This document shows positions 46,730-58,504 of a stretch of DNA of 64,000 nucleotides, piece after piece (position 1 is the first letter of the stretch; every line of letters begins with the position of its first letter). The position numbers were made by a program, and so were the translations under genes. The notes beneath the pieces were generated by a model. That model did not search any database. It was not told the origin of the DNA and saw only the letters and a program-made list of their open reading frames with translations. Location: NCBI GenBank assembly GCA_007844125.1, contig CM017556.1, forward strand, positions 26,741,148-26,805,147. The letters run 5' to 3'. The DNA comes from Sinonovacula constricta. Taxonomy: Eukaryota > Mollusca > Bivalvia > Cardiida > Solecurtidae.

Positions 46730-47240
46730 TCTATGTAGGGCAAGTTTGGATAAATTGATACTCCGTTTCAAGTTGACCTAGATTACAGTTTCTTTCAGTA
46801 TATCATATCTTCCTCGTTCAATATCTAAATTGTGCGATGATAATCTCAATCTTGTAAATGTCAAGATATCGTTGAAAGTAATACGAGAGTTTGAAAAGAC
46901 AGTTTTTTTCGAGACTATTTAAAAAAGTAAAAGTACGTGGAGATATCGACTTCTTAAAGTGTTATAAAAATGTCATGAGCGTGCGTTTTGGACTGAAATT
47001 GTTTTTGACTATGTTGAAAGTTGCCATTTTTGTTAAAGTAAATACCTAGGTATTTAATCGAATAAACGAATTTAAGGTTTGTGCAATCAATGATAAAATC
47101 GTACGTTGTATGTCGTTCCTTTCCGAAGATCATTATTTTGGCCTTGTTGACGTTAAACTTTAATTTCCATGTTAAACAGTATCGTTCAATATCTTTGAAT
47201 ATGGATTGTAATGCTTACGGCAGCAATATGTCATCGTTTG
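46730..47240 (-). mobile_element. LINE reverse-transcriptase 3' remnant
   Basis: On the minus strand, at about 47180-46990, an open stretch reads DIERYCLTWKLKFNVNKAKI, then MIFGKERHTTYDFIID, then KYLGIYFNKNGNFQHSQKQF. This is the end of the RT domain of mollusc LINEs (W.L..N..KTKIM.F...Y.F......V..FKYLG). Near 46750-46790 a shifted frame gives CNLGQLETEYQFIQTCPT, the C-terminal Cys/His segment. Between them the sequence is shortened and frame-broken. Confidence 0.78.
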
Positions 47241-47245
47241 CACAC

Positions 47246-47395
<150 letters not shown>

Positions 47396-48757
47396 TTTAA
47401 GTCGGCATGTTTTACTAGTCCATTTATATTTTGGTTGATAGTACATATGTCATTAGGATAGAACAAACACAATATGCTGCTTGCAGTGTCCATTTGCTTC
47501 ACACCTACTTTAGATGTTATTGGCTCCTACTTCAGACAATTCTATTTAGCATATGCTAATTGGTTATACGTTCATTTCAGTGCATTGATAATTTTTAAAC
47601 TGACATTTTCTTAAATAAGATAATCCCTAGGGGGAAATCTGTCTATTTTGTCGTACACTTTTTCCAGACCAGAAAGGCTGCAAAAAGTTTAATTCCCTCA
47701 AATTAAGTCTTATTAATTATTGCATGTAATATAAATATAGATTATACAGTCATTCGTTTGAAGTCTATATCGATTATGCAATATTGATTATATTGATATA
47801 AATTGCTTATTATTGTCATTATCTGTTCATTTGGTAGGTCATTTATAAGTAAATTTGAATATATTTTCGAGATAATATTGTATAAGCGTAATCCCTCATT
47901 AAATGTTTGCGTGTCTAATGAGTTCTTCTTTTAAATATAGAGACAATAATTCCTTCACTCCATGACTTTGGGAAAATGCTTCAGTACAGATTTTATTATT
48001 ACATGTAAAGCTAGATAACACGTATATATCATTTAAAAAATGTTTAGAAGCCTCAGCATTCAACATTTCTGTTCCGTGACATTAAAAAATAATTTTGGGG
48101 AATATACTGCTTCTCATATTTCAATGATGGTAAATTGAGGAATGGTCCCTTTAGCCAATCAGTTAACGATATTTCCCCGACGTGTTCGCGATGGCCAGCC
48201 CAAGTTTAAACTGTTGTTAGGGAGGCGGTGGATATTTCGTTACACATAATAAATGTTTCAAAACAAATAAAAACGTATCAACGATATTTAAATGTTATTT
48301 GGGAATATCATACCTGCATCTAGTGCATTTGATGAACACTTATTGCACAAATATTGATGCGTTACACGTAAAGACAACTTAATGTTCTCACTACATTAAA
48401 AAGACTAGTTTTAAGATTTCTTTTAAATCACAGTAAAACGTAAACTCATGCTGTCGTGTTTTCTGACAATTGCATGTGTAAATTTTAAAGTAATGAGATA
48501 TAGAGCGAATATTGGAGGATCATATGGTGAAAATGTGCATTTCCTGTATTCATTTTGTTTCCATCCCTACTACTTATGGTGTGTTGCTAAACTTGTCATC
48601 AATTACAATTGCGCTTTTGTTTTACCCATTTTAGATGTTTTTAATAGTGTAGTGCAAGTATATTTGTGCATTGGATGCACCGTTATTGCGCTTAGATTGT
48701 TGCTGTTCATGTTAAGAAAATGCACGAAACGTACATCATTTCTGAGATGATTGTTTG
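47396..48757. other. Non-coding; one hydrophobic 100-codon frame
   Basis: A frame at 48448-48750 is rich in hydrophobic residues but has no motif. Part of it (48447-48545) recurs in diverged form at 48970-49065, so it is more likely repeat sequence than a gene. Confidence 0.4.
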
Positions 48758-48840
48758 TTTTCTCTCTCTCTCTGTGTCTCTGTCTCTCTCTGTCTCTGTC
48801 TCTCTGTCTCTGTCTCTGTCTCTGTCTCTCTGTCTCTCTC

Positions 48841-48908
<68 letters not shown>

Positions 48909-48925
48909 TCCCACTCTCTCTCTTT
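48758..48925. repeat. CT/GTCT compound microsatellite
   Basis: About 165 bp of CTCTCT and CTGTCT units. It gives overlapping Ser/Leu-rich and Arg/Glu-rich frames on the two strands, none of them real. Confidence 0.95.
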
Positions 48926-50163
48926 AAATATTGTATTTTTGCGTTTTCCCGTAATTATCGACACATGGATTCACGCTGTCATGCTTTCTGAAATTTTCCT
49001 ACGTCAATCTTACAATTATGAGGCATGGAGTAAAAAAATGGGGATCATATGTTGAAAATAGCATTTCTAATATTGACATTCTTGTCATCCTCAATATCCA
49101 ATATGATACAATGCAAAAAACAACAAAAAAAAACAACAACAACAACATGCTTTCGGTCTACATAAAATTCAGTCCGATTGGACAGAAAATAGGAATGTTG
49201 CCTTATCTGGCTTTACACTGTGAGCACAGTGAGGGGTTAATGGGTTGGGGGAAAGTAGTCGGGATGAATTGGTCTACCCGACCAGGTACAATCTCAGTCT
49301 GCATAGTTAAGAAGAAGGTGGGAATTAAAGAGCGTTTGTTATTGACCAATGTCAGTGCAGTAAGTCCAGGTGCGCAAAGTGTGACTAATTGATTAATGAC
49401 CTCTTCCCCTGGGACTCATCTGTGTATAATAAACTAATCCAGCGTCCAGCTGTGATCTCACAGTATGGTGTTATCTTTGGGATTTGGGGCCATTGGGATG
49501 ACACGAAAGAAAGCCATTTTCAATGCCTTTAATGCATTTAAGCAGGTAAAAACCCAATTGCAAAATGCTTTTACTTTTGCACACGTTTCAATGTAAGCGA
49601 CGCTTTTTTTTGCTATTGTTTGTCTCCTTAGAATGACTCATTATGCCGCGATGGTAAATCGCCGTTCACGTGTACTTATTATTTTTAACCTCTCAACAGT
49701 ACCCAACGTTCACACCCTCACTATCTTAAGCAGCCACTCAAAGAAGCCGCCATAAATAATTAAATATAATTTTAAAAATAAACTAACATAGCATTTATTG
49801 GCTACAAACTTCGAAAAAATAAAATCACAGTTTGTGATTTAATTAGCGACTCGGCGTGTTAATACAAACCGAAAAAATACACACTTGTTTTACAAGAAAG
49901 TTGTTTTATGGGACTTTATTTATGTGCCTCTTTCCAGCAAAACAGCGTGTGGTGATGATTATGTGAGATAATCACTTTAACGATGACATGTGATTGTAGT
50001 GAGTAATACTTTCCTAAAATTCGTGTATATTACACGTTACTGACAGCGTGAGGAAAAAAATCAAAACCGCTATTAACAGGTATGGGAGCGGGCAACATCC
50101 GTATTTCGTTTTGACAAGTGGGGTAAACGTCCGACCTTCATATGTGATAGTGGGAGGGGTGAT
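48926..50163. other. Non-coding, nothing recognised
   Basis: A 124-codon frame at 49018-49392 begins inside the diverged direct repeat noted at 48970 and has no motif. No gene recognised. Confidence 0.45.
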
Positions 50164-50265
50164 GGGGGGGGGGGGGGGGGGGGGGGGGGGGCAAACGTCC
50201 GGTCTGCACTTACAGTGTGGCAAACGTCCTGGAGGCAATTATCCAGGGGGGGGGGGGGGGCGGGG
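50164..50265. repeat. Two poly-G tracts with AAACGTCC repeats
   Basis: 28 consecutive G at 50164-50191 and 15 at 50246-50260, with another GGGG after one C. AAACGTCC occurs next to them at about 50123, 50193 and 50222. The tract lengths may be unreliable in the assembly. Such tracts can form G-quadruplexes. Confidence 0.9.
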
Positions 50266-51017
50266 TCTGTGAATAATGTCTCTGTATTAGTCTGTGATAA
50301 TTAGTACAGTCTGCCCTTGCATACGAATAAGTGCAGTCACGTAGTATAAAAATAAGAATCAACAATTGATTTTCGTAAGATTTAAATTGTGAATTTTGTC
50401 CCCAGTTCTTACGTTTATTGTTTTTAACTTAACAGGAAAAACAAAAGAAACCAAACACTATAATAGATTATAACAATATGGTTATTTTACTGCTGAAATG
50501 GCATAAATATCACCGTTCAATAATAATATTTCCAAATTATAAATATAAGGATCGCCGTTCTCGGCGACCTAATAAAAGCAGTGACAGGAATATTTATCTT
50601 AACTATTCAACTTAGCGTCCTTAAACAGAATGAAGTAAATATTGTCCTGGAGGTTTAAGGCGCTTACAGAAGTGCAAATAATCATACACCACAGAGCAAA
50701 CCATTGGGCCCTTAAGTGCGCTCAGACTAACACAACATAAAAACCCGCTTCGCCAATTGACCCTTAAGTCTATAGATATATGGACGTGCTATTGTTGCTG
50801 TTGATGAGTAAATATGACGATTTTGTTGAGGACGATAATGATGATGTTGGTGGTGGTCTAGTAGTTAATAATGCTAAGGAAGATTTCAGAATACTTTTAT
50901 GCAGCATTCTAGAACACGTTTTCATAAGCAAGCTATTCAAATGTGTACTAAAATGCTTTAGTGTGCGTGATGTATATATAGAAAGTAGAGAGAATTCAGT
51001 GTACATAGATATAATGT
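50266..51017. other. Region upstream of the 36-bp array
   Basis: A frame starting at 50780 runs for about 80 codons (MDVLLLLLMSKYDDF at its start) and then reads into the 36-bp array. No motif supports it. If the WSD gene has a 5' exon, it should lie in this region or further upstream, but I cannot locate it. Confidence 0.35.
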
Positions 51018-52835
51018 ATGAGAGGTGGCGGCGTCATTGTGTTGGGATACATGGTATGGGTTGGCGGCGTCATTGTGTTTGGATACATGGAATGGGGTGG
51101 CAGCGTCATTGTGTTTGGATACATGGTATGAGGTGGCGGCTTCATTGTGTTTGGAATACATGGTATGGGTTGGCAGCGTCATTGTGTTTGGATACATGGA
51201 ATGGGGTGGCAGCGTCATTGTGTTTGGATACATGGTATGAGGTGGCGGCGTCATTGTGTTTGGATACATGGTATGGGGTGGTGGCGTCATTGTGTTTTGA
51301 TACATGGTATGAGGTGGCGGCGTCATAGTGTTGGGATACATGGTATGGGGTGGCGGCGTCATTGTGTTTGGATACATGGTATGAGGTGGCGGCGTCATTG
51401 TGTTTGGATACATGGTATGAGGTGGCGGCGTCATTGTGTTTGGATACATGGTATGGGGTGGCGGCGTCATTGTGTTTGGATACATGGAATGGGGTGGCGG
51501 TGTCATAGTGTTTGGATACATGGTATGAGGGTGGCGGCGTCATTGTGTTATTATACATGGTATGAGGTGGCGGCGTCATTGTGTTGGGATACATGGTATG
51601 GGGTGGCGGCGTCATAGTGTTTGGATACATGGTATGGGGTGGCGGCGTCATTGTGTTATTATACATGGGAGGAGGTGGCGGCATCATTGTGTTTGGATAC
51701 ATGGTATGGGGTGGCGGCGTCATTGTGTTTGGATACATGGTATGGGGTGGCGGCGTCATTGTGTTATTATACATGGTATGAGGTGGCGGCGTCATTGTGT
51801 TGGGATACATGGTATGGGGTGGCGGCGTCATTGTGTTTGGATACATGGTATGAGGTGACGGCGTCATTGTGTTTGGATACATGGTATGGGGTGGTGGCGT
51901 CATTGTGTTTTGATACATGGTATGAGGTGACGGCGTCATTGTGTTTTGATACATGGTATGAGGTGGCGGCGTCATTGTGTTTGGATACATGGTATGAGGT
52001 GACGGCGTCATTGTGTTTGGATACATGGTATGAGGTGGCGGCGTCATTGTGTTTGGATACATGGTATGGGGTGGTGGCGTCATTGTGTTTTGATACATGG
52101 TATGGGGTGGCGGCGTCATTGTGTTTGGATACATGGTATGAGGTGGCGGCTTCATTGTGTTTGGATACATGGTATGAGGTGGCGGCGTCATTGTGTTTGG
52201 ATTACATGGTATGAGGTGGCGGCATCATTGTGTTTGGATACATGGTATGGGGTGGCGGCGTCATTGTGTTTGGATACATGGTATGAGGTGGCGGCGTCAT
52301 TGTGTTTGGATACATGGTATGAGGTGGCGGCGTCATTGTGTTTGGATACATGGTATGGAGTGGCGGCGTCATTGTGTTTGGATACATGGTATGAGGTGGC
52401 GGCGTCGTTGTGTTTGGATACATGGTATGAGGTGGCGGCGTCATTGTGTTTGGATATATGGTATGAGGTGGCGGCGTCATTGTGTTTGGATACATGGTAT
52501 GGGGTAGCGGCGTCATTGTGTTTGGATACAAGGTATGGGGCGGCGGCGTCATTGTGTTTGGATACATGGTATGGGGTGGCGGCGTCATTGTGTTTGGATA
52601 CATGGTATAAGGTGGCGGCGTCATTGTGTTTGGATACATGGTATGGGGTGGCGGCGTCATTATCCATAAATACATTGTATGAGGCGGCTGCATCATTGTG
52701 CATAGATACATTGTATGGGGCGGCTGCATCATTGTGCATAGATACATTGTATGGGGCGGCTGCATCAATGTGAATAGATACATTGTATGGGGCGGCTGCA
52801 TCAATGTGCATAGATACATTGTATGAGGGCTGGCG
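51018..52835. repeat. 36-bp minisatellite, about 50 copies
   Basis: A GT-rich unit of 36 bp containing GGCGGCGTCATTGTGTTTGG and then ATACATGGTATG[A/G]GGT. Being 12 codons long with few stops, it stays open in two plus-strand frames (RWRRHCVWIHGM and VAASLCLDTWYE types) and two minus-strand frames (PPHTMYPNTMTP and HVSKHNDAATSY types). Occasional single-base indels end each frame. The last five units (52670-52835) are a diverged subtype with GCGGCTGCATCA and CATAGATACATTGTA. It ends 218 bp before the splice acceptor of the WSD exon. Confidence 0.95.
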
Positions 52836-53027
52836 GCGTCGACAACAAAAGCGTGGGAAAAGAGGTAGCTGTTTTGACAATTCTAAAGCAGATTGTGAGA
52901 TCACCTTTAAAATGCCTATTAAATGTTTGATTCGCATACTGTCGATGTGTTGTCTATTTTTACAACATACCACAGAGTTAATACTATATGCTAGATAACA
53001 TCGGCTAAACACTTATTTTACGCGATA

Positions 53028-53053
53028 TATTACTTTCCTTTCTTTTTTTTCAG
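53028..53053 (+). other. Splice acceptor of the WSD coding exon
   Basis: TTACTTTCCTTTC followed by eight T and CAG: a strong polypyrimidine tract and acceptor. The exon starts at 53054. An in-frame stop at 53076-53078 precedes the start codon, so translation begins inside this exon and the 5' untranslated region is split by an intron. Confidence 0.75.
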
Positions 53054-53105
53054 AACGGCATGCTAAACATGTGACTGAAGTCAAAACAACTCCCTACTGT
53101 GTGAA

Positions 53106-55499
53106 ATGGAAACTGCCCACAATAATAGGAAAGGCGGTACACCAAGTAAACGCGAAAAAGATGACAAACACTCAAAGAAAAAGCCCCCTGCTGACGGCAT
53201 TACTTCCAACAACACTCTTCATGTGCCTGAACCCCTTTATCATGGTCGATCCCAGGGTCATAAGACTGGCAAAGAAATCACGAAGAATGAAAAGAAGCCA
53301 AAATTAATTCAAGAAAGCACGACAAACTTCAGTAGTGTTGTAGTGCAAGTAACAAAACCAAAGTGTGACAGGTCGAGACACAGGCACGATAATGCAAACA
53401 GCAACACCGAAAAAGCAGTTCTAGAACCGACAAAACGCCAGGAACTTAACGGTATTGACAGGTCAAGTAGTAACCGAGACTCCGTAAAGGCGAATGACAA
53501 TGGTAGAGATGTGTCTGTGGCAAAGCATGTGAGAATTCCTATCAGACGATGCGCTTCTATTGATGTGGGTGAACTTAATAGGAAAAAGAAGACGAAACGA
53601 AAGAAAAATCGCATTGATAAAGAATCGTTATTGGCCCCGTCACAGACAAGCCTTAAAGACGAAAGTCTTCAGAAAATCCGAAGCGGTAGTATTGAAAATA
53701 GACCAAATTCTTTAAAGTTGTCTCATAACAACAGCAATACACAAATTACTTTCCCGACGCCGCTGCCGCAAAAACGACATTCCAGTTCTAGTTTGCCTGA
53801 AAGGGACAAAAGGTTACATTCAAATGCCAGACTAGTTCCTACTGAAGTGTTGTCGTATGATAGATCCCCTAGAAGTTCCATCAAATCTCAACCTAAATCC
53901 CATCAAACGCGGGTGGGGAGTGTAACTATCGACTTTCCAGAAAGTGATGATGAACTCGATCATCAGTTTCCGACGGGACAAGGGTATCATGAACATGGTA
54001 AAAAGTGTGAATTTCCAAGTGCCCCTTTTGTAAGATTAAAGCCACCAGTGATACAACGAACATGGTTAAAAATCATTGGTTTTATCCTATATAGTTTTGT
54101 GGCATTTGTTGTCTTTTGTCCGGTGATTGCCTTGCTCATCATTTTCTTCCCCATATGTGTGATTGTCAAGATGGTCCTTAAATATTGTTGTTGTTGCTGT
54201 TGTCGGCGTGGCCAAGGCGAGACGTGTATATGTTGTATGTGCGGACAGCGTGTGTCAATCACTGAAAAATACTGGATCCAGAATGAAAAACGCAGTCCAT
54301 ACATCGTTCAAAGCCTTGTGATTGTTGAGTACGGATTAAGTGTTGCACAAATTGTGAATCTGATAAACACCCGCCTTATTCTGGTGAAAGGTGATGATGG
54401 CCAGCGCCTGTATCCACGCTTCACACAGAAAATTGTGCAAACATGCTCAGAATATGTGTGGTCGGACGATCCGGGATTCTTTATTCATAATCACGTGTTT
54501 TCTATGCCAAAAGGAATTGAATCTTTAGAGGATCTGCAAGATTATATATCGGATATGGCCTCAAAACCGATAGAGTTTGGTAAACCACTTTGGGAAGTAC
54601 ACGTGCTTTCTGATTTTGGTGATGCAAGGGATACAGTGATGCTTTTCAGAATGCATCCATGTCTAACTGATGGGGTTTCTATGGTGAAGATATTGTATAA
54701 ATCTATAGCTGATGTAGATTCCACGACTACAGTTCCACCGAGGCTAGGAAACCCGAGGTGTCTACAATCTTTAAAATCATTGTTTTACGGTCCGCTTGTT
54801 TTCTTTCATAAGTTTCTCTGTGCCAAAAATGACTTCAACTTTCTTCATGGTAAACATATTCATTTATCAGGTAAAAAAGTGATCACATGGTCGCAGCCAT
54901 TTAGTCTTCCTGCGGCGGTTAAGATAAAGCAGGTGACTCGGAGTACTCTGAACGAGGTACTTATGTCAGTTGCAGCTGGAAGTATTCGAAATTATCTTAT
55001 TTTAAACGGAGTCGAAAACCCCTTTAACATCAAAAGTAGCATTCCGGTACAATGTGGAACACACAAGCACGCGTCCGGCATCGGGAACAACATGGTTCTT
55101 ATAAATGTTACGATTCCAACGAATACGGAAGGCGTAGTGCCTAGACTTTGGGAAATGAAAGCTTTTATGGCACAGGTGCGTCAATCAGCCTTGTTTTCAT
55201 TGACTACGAGGCTCTTTAATCTGTCCCATCACATACTTTTAGAGCCTCTATGGAGTCGCGTATGGATGAATGTTCACAAGAACTGCACTTGTATCATCTC
55301 ATCATTGCCGGGCCCAGAAATCTCCCTCAGACTGTCATCGAAGCAGATCAAGACTATCTTTTACTGGTTTCCTCCCGTCCACAGGGTGGCGCTAGCCATC
55401 TCGTTCTTCACCTACGGCGACGAGATTCAGATGGCCGTGTCGTCAGATCGGAATGTACTGCCCAATCCAGAGATACTGACAAACGACTTCATATATCAG
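53106..55499 (+). CDS. WSD-type O-acyltransferase (wax ester synthase/DGAT-like), first coding exon, 798 codons
   Basis: Predicted membrane-bound acyltransferase of the WS/DGAT family, which joins acyl-CoA to a fatty alcohol or diacylglycerol. Residues 1-310 are Ser/Lys/Arg-rich and probably disordered, with a basic cluster (KKKTKRKKNR) near 160. Residues 320-358 form a long hydrophobic, membrane-seeking segment, followed by six Cys (361-366) and CICCMC, a likely palmitoylation site. The WSD domain runs from about 375 to the exon end: PLWEVHVL, RMHPCLTDGVSMV (516-528), LNEVLMSVAAGSIRNYL near 614, GNNMVLINVTIP, and SSLPGPE near 730. In the usual HHxxxDG motif the second His, the catalytic base, is Pro here (H517-P518...D522-G523). 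The exon ends in phase 0 at CAG/GTATTG (55499/55500); only a short C-terminus should remain. Reading through gives 47 intronic codons to 55643. Start: first ATG after an in-frame stop. The substrate is unknown. Confidence 0.85.
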
Positions 55500-57210
55500 G
55501 TATTGTTGCCTTTTGTTATTTTGTTTAACGTCCCACCATTAGTCATCCTAGTGAAAACTTCAAACCATATTTCCATTTTGGAAACATTAAACAGTAATTA
55601 TTTCCCAATAACCTTAAAAAATGCACAAAAAAAAACACTTTAATTTTAATGTGCTCTTCAAACCATAATTTTCACATTTGTTTCAATGTTATTTTCTTTA
55701 CTTTTTTCTTAAGATTATGGATGTTTTATGTTAGCTGTTTGTAAGTTAAATAATCGGTGTTACATAATATACAAATGGTTTCCGTAACAGCTACATAAAA
55801 TGTGATAATCTTGAAATGTTATTGACACAAAAGTTATCGCAAACTTGCCCCTTAATATTTAAATAGTTTCACTAAATGCCTTTTTGAGCTTTCATTTTAC
55901 TGTTCTCTACTAGGAGACTAAGTTGAAACATATTTGTTACGTTGTATACTGCCACCAGAGCTCAACACGATGCGTCTCAACGGACATAGGTGTCTTTATT
56001 ATATATCAAAGGTTGTAACTTTTTTTTATAGATGCGTGCGTCATTAGTCAACGAATAGAACTCCTTAGAGCCTCATACTTTAGCGGCATTTGCCGGTTTT
56101 AAGAAGTGTTGTTAACTTATTTATCTTTACCGGTAAAATATGATTAAGAAGTTACTAGAATAAAAGCACTTTGTCGTAAAGACTTGCCCACAGTGATGTC
56201 AAGGTCCGAGACGAATCCGAACCCAATAGAACTTTTAATGGAATTTAACATTATTTAGTTAAAATTACGCTGTAAACATCCCACACATTAGGCAAAAGTG
56301 GTGCATTAAATCGATAATATGAATATGATGAAGACGATGGTGATAATTATTCTCGTAACATTGCAATCAAATGCGAATTACAATAAATAAGATTATTGAC
56401 GATTGTCTCAATATTCTGTTAAACGTTCCATAAACTTAAAAACAAATTTTAATGTGAAATTGTATAATATCAGGTACATCGAATACGATATTTCGTTATA
56501 TAATATGTACACTCATCATTATTATATATGTACAGGATATATCATATTTAGTTTTGCACAAGTCCAATGTGTCAACTGTACACAAACTGCAAATACAGTT
56601 TATGTTAAAGGCGTCCCTTTGTCGTGTTGAAATGTCTGTTCATGTTTGGATAGCGACGAAGTAGTTGTTGTTGGGTGTAAACGCCGCTGTTCTCTACCCA
56701 CTATTTTTAGATACTGTTGAGTATATCAATGGTTCTAGCCGAAGCTTCCTTTCCTGTACTTTTGGTGTGTTTTGTCATGCTTCCCTCCGCCTCCACCTAC
56801 CCACCCCAGCTACTCCCGACATACAATTTTTCTCGACTAATTTTCTTTAGAAAAAGCACGACCGCACACATTTTGAGACCGTGTAGAGATAATCACTCTC
56901 ATGTCCCATTCTGTCATGTACTTAGTCGCTCTAGCTGTAATTAAGGGCACTTGGGCCCACCTGCTGCTACCCAGAGGACTGATGCCATCTAGTTCGTTTG
57001 CAAAATCCGCTGACAACTGCCCCACCTAAAGAGCCTCATCGGCACTCCTTGGCGGTGATTCAAAGTGACGGCATTAACCGAGGTTTTCCGTTTGTTTCAG
57101 TTGTCAACTTGCATCCCAATGATTTTCAATATACTTATAGCTAACTTTTTCTGGTCATGACCAAATGGTTAAAAGATGCGAACAAGAACCTTTATTGTTT
57201 GTTTTTTTTA
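55500..57210. other. WSD intron / intergenic, no further exon found
   Basis: Begins with the GTATTG donor. I searched by eye for a short exon completing the WSD domain and saw none with confidence. The rest is AT-rich without coding signal. Confidence 0.4.
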
Positions 57211-57395
57211 GCTCACCTGAGCAAAACGCGCTTACGATGAGTTTTTCTGATACCGCTTCGTCCATCGTCAACAATTAAGCTTGTGAACACGCTAGAGGCT
57301 ACAGTTTTTATCCAATCTTCATCAATCTTGCTCAGAATATTTGCATGAAATCTTGCATGAGTTCATTTTTGGATCACCTGGGGTCGATCCAAATA
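57211..57395. mobile_element. AGCTCACC element (copy 3), truncated left end
   Basis: Starts AGCTCACCTGAGCAAAACG and follows copies 1 and 2 through TTCTGATACCGCTTCGTCC and CTTGTGAACACGCTAGAGGC to GATCACCTGGGGTCG. It stops after about one core unit. Confidence 0.85.
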
Positions 57396-57990
57396 AAAAA
57401 AAATGCAGTTTGTGGAAAATTTACAGGAGGGGATTAATTCGCATTGGAAAATTTACTAGAGGGTGTTTGTCCACGTTGGCTAAAATAAACAGAAGGAATT
57501 TTGTTCTGGAATATTTTGTCCGTTTTCCGTTTTTAGCTATATCCCATGGTTTACAGAATTATGTATCAAGTTGGAATAAAAGGGAGTATATATGGCTATA
57601 TGGAAGGGGATATCCGCCAATATTCTAATTACTATTTCTAAATTCCAATGCACGGTTTTGTTACTTCACCTGTCAATTTGTAAATTGCAACACCGCATAT
57701 GCTAAATACCGCTATCTAATTACATCCTTACTTCTCATTTGATCATTACATTTGAACAATTTCCTGCAAATACAATTTACAAGTTACAAATCTAGAGACG
57801 CAAATCTCTAATGTAAAATATACACTGTATAACACTCGTTCAACACTAGGACGCAAAGGGGCTCCGCGTTCGTGTTTACTTTCAAGTTTGAGTTTCTTTC
57901 CGACAGAATTAGACACATATATTATTTATTTGTGTTATATAATTTTAAGGATATTATGCTGTACTTTTGATATGACTATATGTACGTATA
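57396..57990. other. Non-coding, nothing recognised
   Basis: Short degenerate repeats of GGAAAATTTAC are seen at about 57413 and 57446. No gene recognised. Confidence 0.5.
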
Positions 57991-57995
57991 TTTTT

Positions 57996-58108
57996 CTTAA
58001 TGTGCCACTAACACTGAATTATCACTAGATCTTTCGTAATCATAAATATATGTATGATTATTGAAGATCTTTTAGTAAGTGGTAATTCAGTGTTAGTTGC
58101 ACATTAAG
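57996..58108. repeat. 113-bp foldback (hairpin) repeat
   Basis: The left arm (57996-58044) begins CTTAATGTGCCACTAACACT and the right arm (58053-58108) ends AGTGTTAGTTGCACATTAAG. They pair along nearly their whole length, broken by two mismatches, one ~5-base bulge and a short unpaired patch, around a loop of about 8 nt. It could be a miniature foldback element or a transcribed hairpin. Confidence 0.85.
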
Positions 58109-58361
58109 GAAAATGCACGATGCATGTATTTATAATAATTCATGACATGCATCAATCAAAGTTGGTCCATATTTACACGTATCCACTTTTCCCTCAAACT
58201 GTACGAAACGGTTCGTTGTTGTTTGTATACTTTTATCTCTCAGGTCTGACAGCCCATGCCCCGAGTTTCAACCTCTATGGTACCATCCTCTTTCATTTAA
58301 CCGCATACATCCTGATTGAACTGAAGTGATCCAAGCTGGCAAAAGTCTATTACCGGTACTT

Positions 58362-58432
58362 TGGATGGAGTTCGAATCCGTGACCTCTTTCTTCGTAATC
58401 ATATGCTCTGCCTCCTGGTATACCAGGGCAGA
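58362..58432 (-). mobile_element. tRNA-Arg(ACG)-like module
   Basis: On the minus strand, GGCAGAGCATATGATTACGA then AGAAAGAGGTCACGG and a B box GGATTCGAACTCC match the layout of tRNA-Arg with ACG in the anticodon position. The stems are imperfect, so this is a pseudo-tRNA or SINE head. Confidence 0.5.
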
Positions 58433-58504
58433 CGGCGTCTAACCTTCTTGATTTTTAGCTAGAAATCTACCTTCAGACGCCATTGAAGTAAGCTGGAGAA
58501 ATCC

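Noticed and set aside
50780..51328. 182-codon frame that starts in unique sequence and runs into the 36-bp array
   Set aside because: The unique 80 codons show no motif or splice support, and the repeat is open in this frame by composition. Kept as possible but unsupported.
51142..53012. 349- and 274-codon minus-strand frames in the 36-bp array
   Set aside because: Repeat-derived, broken by single-base indels between units, and overlapping equally long frames on the other strand.
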